From: an uncultured Lachnospiraceae bacterium
GTDB lineage: Bacteria > Bacillota > Clostridia > Lachnospirales > Lachnospiraceae
Direction: 5' to 3'
DNA length: 64,000 nucleotides
Assembly (NCBI GenBank): GCA_910586255.1
Contig: CAJUHR010000003.1
Span: 62,001 to 126,000, forward strand
Position 1 is the first letter of the stretch, and each line of letters starts with the position of its first letter. The position numbers and the translations under genes were made by a program. Below, in pieces: positions 17,074 to 24,629 of this stretch. The notes below the pieces were generated by a model, which searched no databases, was not told the DNA's origin, and was given only the letters and a program-made list of their open reading frames with translations.

Positions 17074-17214
17074 TTACTGTTCACAGGTACCCTGTGAACG
17101 TAAGCACATATGCCCATTTGAAATCGCCTGCGGCAATGGGGCATATGCTTTGGCCCCATAACTGTACTGTCTCATGACTAATCAGCAAAGTGTTAGTCAT
17201 GGTGTGAACAGTAA
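17074..17214. repeat. multi-hairpin palindromic element
   Basis: The outer arms TTACTGTTCAC (17074-17084) and GTGAACAGTAA (17204-17214) are exact complements. Nested inside are three further stem-loops: GTTCACAGG/CCTGTGAAC (17079-17099, loop of three), a CATATGCCC.../...GGGCATATG stem (about 17107-17147), and CATGACTAA/TTAGTCATG (17173-17201). The end sequence recurs inverted at 47226-47251. The layout suggests a small mobile palindromic element or a structured RNA, not a gene. Confidence 0.65.
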
Positions 17215-17315
17215 CAAGGCTAAAACTTGTGTCGAAAACGGTTTTTTCCATAGTGGAAACAGGTGCCAGGAATTTGGTGGAATACCTTGGTACTTTTTTG
17301 TCAACAAATTTCCGC

Positions 17316-17346
17316 TTGACCCTGGAACAATTCCAGGCTTTATAAT
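17316..17346 (+). promoter_or_regulatory. promoter with palindrome in its spacer, for the wall-binding gene
   Basis: TTGACC (17316-17321) and TATAAT (17341-17346) lie 19 bases apart (17 if the -10 box is read as TTTATA). The spacer is largely the perfect dyad CCTGGAA-CAA-TTCCAGG (17321-17337), well placed for a repressor or activator. The gene start at 17431 is about 85 bases further on. Confidence 0.55.
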
Positions 17347-17430
17347 ATAATGAATATCAGGAAATTTTGTGACGGTTCAGATGAAGAGAACGGATGCGAA
17401 ATTTTAGCAGACAAGAGGAGGACACGCTTT

Positions 17431-18111
17431 ATGAGATTACAAAAGGCAGCAAAGAGAGTGGCGGCAGCGGCGATAGCCGGAATGATGGCAGCCTCACTGA
17501 CTTTTCCGGCGGCAGCGGCTACAGGCTGGAGCCAGGTGGCAGACAAAAGGTATTATTACCATCCGGATGGTTCCATGGCAACCGGCCTGATGAACCTTGA
17601 CGGAACCTACTATTATTTTCTGGCAGACGGTTCCATGGTGACTGGTTGGCTGAAGCTGAACGGTGAGTTTTATTATATGCAGGAGAACGGCGCCCTCACT
17701 ACCGGGTGGAAGCAGCTGGATGGAGAATGGTATTACCTGCGGCCGGATTCCGGAAAATGTGTGATTAATTCTGCTGTTGAGATTGATGGGTACTGGTATT
17801 TCTTTAAGAGTGACGGAAAGAAGCTGACCGGCTGGCTGAAAAAGGACGGAGGCTTTTATTATCTGGACCCGGCAGGGGAGGGACGGATGGTTGCAGGCAC
17901 CACAAGGATGATTGACGGAGCCAGCTATAGCTTTGAAGCCAACGGACTGTGCACCTCCACTGGATTTGTGAACAATTATTATGATGCAGATGCTGCGGCA
18001 GGACGGAACTCCTCTCAGACCTCCTCCTATCAAAGTACCTCCTCCGGAAGCCGGGTAGTGGTGGCAGGCAGTGAAAGAACCAATGACGGGCCGGGAGTAT
18101 CGGCATATTAA
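17431..18111 (+). CDS. secreted cell-wall-binding repeat protein
   Basis: 226 residues from the ATG at 17431, with AGAGGAGGA 8 bases upstream. A signal peptide (about 1-30, cleaved near FPAAAA) is followed by choline/glucan-binding type repeats of about 20 residues with W, YYY and DG positions: RYYYHPDGSMATG, EFYYMQENGALTTG, EWYYLRPDSGKC, YWYFFKSDGKKLTG, GFYYLDPAGEG. A Ser/Gln-rich tail ends the protein. No catalytic domain is present, so it probably coats or cross-links the wall, or presents a signal. It has its own promoter and terminator within the stress-like island. Confidence 0.8.
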   Translation: MRLQKAAKRVAAAAIAGMMAASLTFPAAAATGWSQVADKRYYYHPDGSMATGLMNLDGTYYYFLADGSMVTGWLKLNGEFYYMQENGALTTGWKQLDGEWYYLRPDSGKCVINSAVEIDGYWYFFKSDGKKLTGWLKKDGGFYYLDPAGEGRMVAGTTRMIDGASYSFEANGLCTSTGFVNNYYDADAAAGRNSSQTSSYQSTSSGSRVVVAGSERTNDGPGVSAY

Positions 18112-18154
18112 AATATTATAGCCATGCACACAGGCAGAAAGATTACAGAGAATT

Positions 18155-18190
18155 GACCCGTCCGCTAAGGGAAACCCGGATGGGTCTTTT
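18155..18190 (+). terminator. intrinsic terminator after the wall-binding gene
   Basis: GACCCGTCCG (18155-18164) pairs with CGGATGGGTC (18177-18186) with one mismatch and is followed by TTTT. Confidence 0.75.
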
Positions 18191-18266
18191 CCTGTGCTTT
18201 TAGGATTGAATAAAAGGCCAAAATAAAGTAAAATAAAACCAATCGGATTATAAAATCACCTGAACT

Positions 18267-18357
18267 ATACTCGCGAGCATACTTATTTGCCAAATGATTG
18301 GGTGATTTACCGGAAAATAAGGGAATTATGTTGGCAAATCATATGGCTCATGAGTAT
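18267..18357. repeat. 27-base imperfect inverted repeat upstream of the SPFH gene
   Basis: 18267-18293 and the reverse complement of 18331-18357 agree at most positions. Both begin ATACTC, contain an 8-base palindrome (CTCGCGAG or CTCATGAG), and end ATTTGCCAA. The arms are 37 bases apart and end about 45 bases before the SPFH start codon. Paired operator sites or a leader hairpin would both fit. Confidence 0.5.
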
Positions 18358-18401
18358 AAAAACAACAGGCATGGATTGCAATAAAACGCGAGGAGGAAAA
18401 A

Positions 18402-19694
18402 ATGGGCATTATAAAAGCAGTGGCAACAGCAGTGGGCGGCGCATTGGCAGATCAGTGGCTGGAGGTTATGGAGCCGGGAAATATGGGAGATCAGACTGTA
18501 TTTACCAGCGGCGTGAAGATCCGCAAGGGTTCCAACACAAAGGGAACCGACAATGTAGTGTCGGACGGCTCAGTGATTCATGTGTATCCCAACCAGTTTA
18601 TGATGATCGTGGACGGAGGAAAAGTGATCGACTACACGGCGGAGGAAGGGTATTATACGGTTAAAAATTCCTCCATGCCATCTTTGTTCAACGGTCAGTT
18701 TAAGGATACCTTAAAGGAATCCTTTGACAGGATTCGCTATGGCGGAGAATCTCCCAGGCTGCAGAAGGTATTTTATGTAAATTTACAGGAGATTAAGGGA
18801 ATCAAGTTCGGAACCCGCAATCCGGTCAATTATTTTGACAGCTTCTATAACGCGGAGCTTTTTCTGCGGGCTCACGGCACCTACTCTATCAAGATTACGG
18901 ATCCCTTGCTGTTCTATGCCCAGGTAGTTCCCAAAAATGTGAACCGGGTGGAGATCAGCTCTATCAACGAACAGTATATGAATGAGTTTTTGGAGGCCTT
19001 GCAGGCATCTATCAATCAGATGTCCGCAGAGGGGGAGAGGATTTCCTTCGTGGCTTCCAAGGGCACGGTTTTAAGCCGCCATATGTCCGAGGTGTTGGAC
19101 GATGACTGGAAAAAGAACCGGGGCTTTGAAGTGATGAGCGTGGGAATTGCCAGCATTTCCTATAATGAGGAGTCCCAGAAGTTAATCAACATGCGCAACC
19201 AGGGGGCAATGCTTAGCGATCCCGGCGTCCGGGAAGGCTATGTGCAGGGAGCTATTGCCCGGGGACTGGAGGCGGCCGGTTCCAATTCAAACGGCTCCAT
19301 GGCAGGCTTTATGGGGATGGGAGTCGGGATGAATGCGGCGGGAGGCTTTATGGGTACTGCCTCGGCCGCCAATATGCAGCAGATGCAGATGAACGCCAAT
19401 AATCAGGGCAGCAAAAGCTTCCAGGGGGCCAACGGAAGCAATCTGGCAGGAGACAGGTCAGCAGGCGCCTGGGTGTGTCGCTGCGGAGCCACAAATACGG
19501 GCAAATTCTGCAGTGAGTGCGGCAACCCAAAGCCGGTAGCGGATACCTGGGTGTGCCGCTGCGGAGCCACAAATACAGGGAAATTCTGCAGTGAGTGCGG
19601 CAGTCCCAAGCCGGATGACGGCAGCTGGGTGTGCCGCTGCGGAGCCACAAATACAGGGAGATTTTGCAGCGAATGCGGAAATCCCAGGGGGTGA
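18402..19694 (+). CDS. SPFH-domain protein (YdjI-like) with three C-terminal zinc ribbons
   Basis: 430 residues. The first 245 form an SPFH/Band-7-type domain of the virion-core or YdjI class (KVFYVNLQEIKGIKFGT, AELFLRAHGTYSIKITDP, GFEVMSVGIASISYNEES). A Gly/Met/Asn/Gln-rich linker (about 265-350) leads to three nearly identical 26-residue Cys4 ribbons, each WVCRCGATNTG[KR]FCSECG. In Bacillus the ydjI gene sits with ydjG, ydjH and pspA in a membrane-stress operon, and the ydjG-like and ydjH-like genes follow here too. AGGAGGAAAA precedes the ATG. It probably scaffolds a membrane-associated complex. Two ribbons are more usual than three. Confidence 0.85.
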   Translation: MGIIKAVATAVGGALADQWLEVMEPGNMGDQTVFTSGVKIRKGSNTKGTDNVVSDGSVIHVYPNQFMMIVDGGKVIDYTAEEGYYTVKNSSMPSLFNGQFKDTLKESFDRIRYGGESPRLQKVFYVNLQEIKGIKFGTRNPVNYFDSFYNAELFLRAHGTYSIKITDPLLFYAQVVPKNVNRVEISSINEQYMNEFLEALQASINQMSAEGERISFVASKGTVLSRHMSEVLDDDWKKNRGFEVMSVGIASISYNEESQKLINMRNQGAMLSDPGVREGYVQGAIARGLEAAGSNSNGSMAGFMGMGVGMNAAGGFMGTASAANMQQMQMNANNQGSKSFQGANGSNLAGDRSAGAWVCRCGATNTGKFCSECGNPKPVADTWVCRCGATNTGKFCSECGSPKPDDGSWVCRCGATNTGRFCSECGNPRG

Positions 19695-19723
19695 ACAGCA
19701 GATTTTTAGGAGGCCCATAAAAG

Positions 19724-20824
19724 ATGAGTAAAATATTTAATATAAGCGCGGACTGTAAGGAAAATCTGCATTATATGGTGAATACAGAAAACCGGTTATG
19801 GGAAATCAAGAAGATGGTGGACCAGGGGGGGGATTACTTTGTCATTAACCGGGCACGCCAGTACGGAAAGACGACTACCTTAAAGGCATTGGGGCGTTTC
19901 TTAATTCATGACTATACGGTGATGAGCCTGGATTTTCAAGTGATGAGCGCTTCCAATAATCAGGTGTTTTTGGATTTTCCTGTGGACATGAGTTTTTCAG
20001 CCGGGGACATTGAGGGAATATGAAACGGATTACAATACAGGAATGGATGTGAGAGAGATTGCCGGTTTAATCTATGATTACACCTCCGGATATCCGTTTC
20101 TTGTTTCCCGCATTTGAAGATGATTGACGAAGGGTAACAGGGGGAGAGAAATACCCGGACAGGAAAAAGGCCTAAACAAAGGAAGGCGTTTTGGAGGCTG
20201 TGAGAATGGTGCTGGCAGAGCAAAACACCTTGTTTGAATCTTTGATTAATAAAGTGGAGAGTTATCCGGAACTGGAAAAGCCGCTTCGGGATTTGCTGTT
20301 TAAAGGAAAGGAGATCGTCTATGTAGTAGGAGTCCGTTCTATTGAGATGGCTTTGATGCTTGGGCTTGTGAAACGCTCAAATCATATTATATTGCCTGCC
20401 AATCGGATTTTTGAGACACTTCTGTATGATTTGCTTTTGGCATCTCCAGCCATGCAGCAGAACAGGATTTATGACGAGGCATTGAAGGAAAAAAATCAGT
20501 TTGTCAGAGACGGGAGAAGATATTTTTTACTGTATTTAGGACCGATTATTAACGGAAGCGGGAATATTATATAGAGGCGTAGACTCGCAGTATGGAACGC
20601 ACGGATGTGATCGTGGATTACCGGGGAGAGCAATTTGCTGTGAAGCTTAAGATTTGGCGGGGAAATGCCTACAATGAAAGAGGTGAGTCCCAATTGTCGG
20701 ATTATCTTGACTATTATCATTTGAAAAAGGGGTATATGCTCGGCTTTAATTTCAATAAAAAGAAAAAATCGGAGTGAAGGAAATCCGATTGGGAGATAAG
20801 GTACTTGTGGAGGCAGTTGTGTAA
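19724..20824 (+). pseudogene. decayed AAA-ATPase-like / PD-(D/E)XK nuclease-superfamily gene
   Basis: Pieces of one family appear in successive frames. 19724-20020 gives the N-terminus with the P-loop-like ARQYGKTTTL. About 20018-20120 continues in another frame with the expected REIAGLIYDYTSGYPFLVSRI. 20191-20574 gives the middle. 20592-20777 and on to 20824 give the C-terminus, RTDVIVDYRGEQF ... LKIWRGNAYNERGE ... LVEAVV. The nuclease strand reads VKLKIWRG where the family usually has ELKIWRG, so a catalytic Glu is also lost. Several frameshifts and a deletion make it non-functional. These genes are often present in many copies per genome, so its place in the island may be accidental. Confidence 0.8.
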
Positions 20825-20833
20825 GGAGATATT

Positions 20834-21940
20834 ATGGCAGCGATTATATTTAAGTGTCCCAACTGCGGAGGAGATCTGCGGTTTGAACCGGAGAAGCAGA
20901 CTTTTCAATGTGAGTATTGCCTGTCGGAATTTTCAGAAGAGCAGATGAACGAGAGTGCTTCCGGGCAGAGCGGGGAGACGGATGAGGCCGGGACGGCCGA
21001 TGGGAAGCAGGCTGACCTCCCGGGAAGGGGGATGGGACAGCCGGAAGCAGAGAGAGGCGCACAGGAGTCTGTGAGTATCTATTCCTGTCCCAGCTGCGGG
21101 GCCCAGATCGTGGCGGACGAGACTACGGCTGCCACCTTTTGCTACTATTGTCACAATCCGGTGGTGCTGACCGGGAAAATGCAGGGAGAGTATCATCCGG
21201 ACGGCGTTCTTCCCTTTGAGATTGACCGGGAAAAGGCATTGGAAATTTTTGAAAAATGGATTGGCGGGAAGAAATACATACCGGCGGCATTTTATTCCCA
21301 GGAGCAGATCGAGAAGCTGACCGGTGTGTATTTTCCTTATTGGCTGTATGACTGTCAGGTGGAGGGAAAGCTGGAGGCTGAGGGCAGAAGGCAGAGAACC
21401 TGGGTGGAGGGGAATATGCGCATTACCCGCACGGAGCAGTATGACATCAGCCGGGATGGCACCATGGAGATTGAGAATGTGACCCGCAATGCCCTTTCCA
21501 AGGCCAACAAAAAGCTGGTGGAGGGAGTGATGCCCTTTGAGATGAAGAAGCTGCAGGCCTTTCAGATGGGCTATTTGTCCGGCTTTTTGGCGGAGAACCG
21601 GGATATGGAACAGGAGCAGTTTGCCATGGAAGTGGAGAAGGAGATTCGGGGATTTGCGGAAAATTCCCTTAGGAGCCAGGTAAGCGGCTATGATTCGGTT
21701 CAGATTCGCTCTAAGGATATCCGGATTACAGACCCCAAGTGGCGGTATGCTTTGATGCCGGTGTGGACCCTTACCTATGTGGACAAAAGGACGGACAAGG
21801 TCTATTATTTTGCCTGCAACGGCCAGACAGGAAAGGTCTGTGGGGAGCTGCCGGTGGATTCGGGGCGGCTGGCGCGGCTTTTTGCATCTGTTTTTGTGCC
21901 CTTGTTTGCAGTGCTTTTGGCGGTAGGATATTTTTTGTGA
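20834..21940 (+). CDS. zinc-ribbon membrane-anchored protein (YdjG-like)
   Basis: 368 residues. A TFIIB-type ribbon lies at C8-x2-C11 and C26-x2-C29, followed by a low-complexity Glu/Gly linker and a second ribbon around residues 85-107 (CPSCG ... CYYCHNPVV). The body has FPYWLYDC and a conserved beta region, and one C-terminal transmembrane helix (about 348-367). No catalytic motif is visible. Domain order and neighbours match the ydjG member of Bacillus pspA operons. The ATG has TAAGGAGAT upstream. It probably forms a membrane complex with the SPFH and TPM proteins. Confidence 0.8.
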   Translation: MAAIIFKCPNCGGDLRFEPEKQTFQCEYCLSEFSEEQMNESASGQSGETDEAGTADGKQADLPGRGMGQPEAERGAQESVSIYSCPSCGAQIVADETTAATFCYYCHNPVVLTGKMQGEYHPDGVLPFEIDREKALEIFEKWIGGKKYIPAAFYSQEQIEKLTGVYFPYWLYDCQVEGKLEAEGRRQRTWVEGNMRITRTEQYDISRDGTMEIENVTRNALSKANKKLVEGVMPFEMKKLQAFQMGYLSGFLAENRDMEQEQFAMEVEKEIRGFAENSLRSQVSGYDSVQIRSKDIRITDPKWRYALMPVWTLTYVDKRTDKVYYFACNGQTGKVCGELPVDSGRLARLFASVFVPLFAVLLAVGYFL

Positions 21941-22061
21941 CAGCCCTTTGGAGGGGAAGACGGCAATGTTGTCTGGATGAGTTTTACCAGAGGGTACGCC
22001 TTGGAAAAAGGAGAGGGAAGAGGCCGGAAATGTCGGGTAAATATAAATGAGAGGTGCATAC

Positions 22062-23033
22062 ATGGAAGCTTGGGGATATAAGAGGGCCGGGAACGGGGGA
22101 GGCCGCAATGAGGATGGTGAAAAAATGAGAGGCCAGGGCTGTAAGATAAAGAGATGGGTGGAGATGGTTTGTCTGCTCTTGGCTGCAGTTTTTTCAATAA
22201 GCGGGATGATTCCGTCTGCGGGCGTGGCTTTGGCGGCATCGGAGGAGGAGCAGCGGGTGTATGACCAGGCCGGGTTGTTTTCATCGGAGGAGCGGGACGA
22301 GTTGGAGCAGGAGATCCGTGAGCTGAGGGAAAGTCTGGGGATGGACGTGGCGCTGGTAACTACGGAGGATGCCGGGGGGAAGACGGCGGAGAAATATGCA
22401 GACGATTTTTATGACAGCTACGGTTTTGGCGCCGGGGAGGATTACAGCGGCGTTCTCTATCTGATGGATATGGACAACCGGGAGCTGTATATTTCCACCT
22501 GTGGGGATATGATTCGGGTTCTTACCGATGAGCGCATAGAGGATATGTTAGACAACGGCATCGGATATATGGGGGATCAAAGCTATATGAAATGTGCCCA
22601 GCGGTTCCTTCTGGATGTTCGGTTTTGGTATGAGAAGGGAATTGAGGAGGATCAGTATAATATAGACCGGGATACGGGGGAGATAAGCCGGTATCAGGCT
22701 AAGTCAAAACGAAGTATTCGCTGGTATGAGCTTTTGCTGGCTTTTGGTGTGTCCGCTTTCTGTGCGGGAAGTGTGTGCGGGAAGGTGAAGCGGGATTATG
22801 CCATGAATCAGGAACGGCGACAGGCGTCCAACTATTATATGGCGTACCGGGCCGATGCTGCCTTCCGTTTCCGGAATCAGAATGATGTGTTAAGCAATTC
22901 CCATATTACAAGACAGAGAATACCAAAGAGTACTTTGGTCAGATCCTCCGGGGGATCCGGCCATTCAGGAAGAAGCACCACCCACAGATCCAGCAGCGGC
23001 CGCAGCCATGGGGGCGGGGGGAGGAAGTTTTGA
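22062..23033 (+). CDS. TPM-domain exported protein (YdjH/YgcG-like)
   Basis: About 323 residues from the ATG at 22062, which has GAGGTG 5 bases upstream; 22047 and 22125 are alternatives. A signal or anchor helix (about residues 34-58) precedes an external TPM domain: VYDQAGLFSSEERDELEQEI, LGMDVALVTTEDAGG, DFYDSYGFGAGEDYSGVLYL. A second helix (near 225-243) and a basic Ser/Gly/His-rich tail ending SHGGGGRKF follow. TPM domains occur in photosystem repair factors and in bacterial envelope proteins. It closes the zinc-ribbon/SPFH/TPM set, again as in Bacillus ydj genes. Confidence 0.8.
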   Translation: MEAWGYKRAGNGGGRNEDGEKMRGQGCKIKRWVEMVCLLLAAVFSISGMIPSAGVALAASEEEQRVYDQAGLFSSEERDELEQEIRELRESLGMDVALVTTEDAGGKTAEKYADDFYDSYGFGAGEDYSGVLYLMDMDNRELYISTCGDMIRVLTDERIEDMLDNGIGYMGDQSYMKCAQRFLLDVRFWYEKGIEEDQYNIDRDTGEISRYQAKSKRSIRWYELLLAFGVSAFCAGSVCGKVKRDYAMNQERRQASNYYMAYRADAAFRFRNQNDVLSNSHITRQRIPKSTLVRSSGGSGHSGRSTTHRSSSGRSHGGGGRKF

Positions 23034-23174
23034 GGGAAAGGGATATGACTTAAAAAAATTAGGAATAAGGAATTTAAACTTTGTTTTATTAGGAAATCAC
23101 AAAAACCATTTGGAGAAATATGTTGCAATTTTTGTGGAATTATCTGTAGTTTTACAAATTACAATGGAGGTATT

Positions 23175-23948
23175 ATGCTAAACAAACGTCAGAATGAAAT
23201 CCTTTTGTTTTTGACAGAGGTTAAGACCGCCAAAATTGAACAGCTATCGAAGGTTTTTGAGGTGTCCGTTGAGACAATACGAAGAGATTTGCTGGAATTG
23301 GAGCAGCAATCCGCCGTTAAACGGATCCGCGGAGGCGCGGTATTTAATAATTACCGCGCAAAGGAAATCGAATATGAAAAGAGAATGGGACATAATCATG
23401 CGGAAAAGCGGGCAATCGCCAGGCTTGCTGCCGGGTATATCCATGATGGAGATGCTCTTGCTATCAATAACGGCACTTCCAATATAGAGCTGGCCCGTAT
23501 TATTAAGGAAACTCACAAAAATCTGACAGTGATCACCAATTCTCCGACAATTGCATTTGTACTGAATGAGAACGAGACTCATCAGATATTTCTGCCAGCA
23601 GGAAATTTGAGAAGACATAATAAGAGCCTGGTGGGCGGTATTTGCCTGGATTCTCTGGAAAACTTTAAGGTTGACAAATGTATTCTGAATATTGACGGGC
23701 TGTCTGCTGCGGATGGGGTTATGGAGTATAATACGGAGGAGGCCGCAGTGGCAAGAAAGATGCTGGAAATAAGCCTTACGCATATGATTCTGTGTGAGTA
23801 CAGCCGGTTTAATGAGGTGGCGTTTAACCGGGTATGCCCTGCAAATGCAATTGATTATATATTTACGGACTGGCATGTTACTGCAAAAGAGATTAGGGAA
23901 TGGAACACGGTTAATGTAAAGGTATTGTCTGCGGTACAGGAATCCTAG
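23175..23948 (+). CDS. DeoR-family transcriptional regulator
   Basis: 257 residues. An N-terminal winged helix (about 1-58, with SVETIRRDLLELEQQSAVKRIRGGAVF) is joined to a DeoR C-terminal sensor domain of the sugar-phosphate-binding fold (INNGTSNIELARII, VITNSPTIAFVL, DKCILNIDGLSAADGV). Such proteins usually repress carbohydrate genes until a phosphorylated sugar binds. It is transcribed toward the lipoprotein/TRAP/redox genes but is separated from them by a terminator at 24016-24053. ATGGAGG precedes the ATG. Confidence 0.9.
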   Translation: MLNKRQNEILLFLTEVKTAKIEQLSKVFEVSVETIRRDLLELEQQSAVKRIRGGAVFNNYRAKEIEYEKRMGHNHAEKRAIARLAAGYIHDGDALAINNGTSNIELARIIKETHKNLTVITNSPTIAFVLNENETHQIFLPAGNLRRHNKSLVGGICLDSLENFKVDKCILNIDGLSAADGVMEYNTEEAAVARKMLEISLTHMILCEYSRFNEVAFNRVCPANAIDYIFTDWHVTAKEIREWNTVNVKVLSAVQES

Positions 23949-24015
23949 ACTTGGAGTTTGTGTGGAAAATTGGAAAAATTAGCAACTTAAAATTGAAAAA
24001 AATAGTAATATTCAA

Positions 24016-24053
24016 CAAAAAACTGTCATCTTGCAAAGCTGACAGTTTTTTTG
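24016..24053 (+). terminator. intrinsic terminator after the DeoR gene
   Basis: AACTGTCA (24021-24028) pairs with TGACAGTT (24040-24047). It has A-rich sequence before and TTTTTTT after, so it could act in both directions. Confidence 0.85.
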
Positions 24054-24149
24054 TGCTATGCTACTATTTAGAAAAACAGCGGCCGGAAAGGCCATACTAA
24101 AGGTGATAATCAATATAAATCACACAAATTTTAAAAGGAGGTTTATGTT

Positions 24150-24629
24150 ATGAAGAAACGGTTGTTATCGTTATTTGCTGCTGGTGGGATGGTGTTGAGC
24201 CTTGTAGCTTGTGGTGGTTCCGATACGGCTCCGGCCACAACAGCCGCAGTTCAGACACAGGAAGCAGCGCCTGAATCGAAGAAGGACGAGGCTCCGGCGG
24301 AAAATCCCGGTGATTCCAATGATCCGATTATTATAGGCTTTATGGGCTGGTCCTCCGGGCCGGATGCAATGTATGGGCTGGTTCCTCAGTATCTGTTGGA
24401 ATACTATTTTAAAAATGTAAATGCAAATGGCGGCTGGCTGGGAAGACAGATTGATTTTAGAACCTATGATATTTCCGGTTTGGACGGAGACTTTTCCGAG
24501 GCAGTCAATGTAGCGAATAGATTGGGGGAAAGGCCAACGGCTTTACCCGGTCTGTGGACGTGCTGTTTGCGGCCGGGTTTGCAATCACGGGGATTTATAT
24601 TATCTGTGTCTGGAGAAACCATATTTTAA
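24150..24629 (+). pseudogene. truncated substrate-binding lipoprotein (branched-chain amino acid type)
   Basis: The first 127 or so codons are a normal lipoprotein. The signal ends LSLVACGG, a Thr/Ala-rich linker follows, and then comes the start of a Leu/Ile/Val-type periplasmic-binding fold (PIIIGFMGWSSGPDAMYG ... NANGGWLGRQIDFRTYD). After NRLGE the family sequence stops and the frame runs out of phase through TRAP permease coding sequence to a stop at 24629. Two-thirds of the protein is missing. A strong AAAGGAGG ribosome site and lipoprotein signal remain, so a short exported peptide may still be made. The loss is best explained by a deletion that joined two genes near 24520-24535. Confidence 0.8.

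Noticed and set aside
20933..22108. 391-codon minus-strand frame
   Set aside because: It lies opposite the well-supported zinc-ribbon gene; long antisense frames here follow from codon bias, and its protein is Leu/His/Pro-rich without motif.
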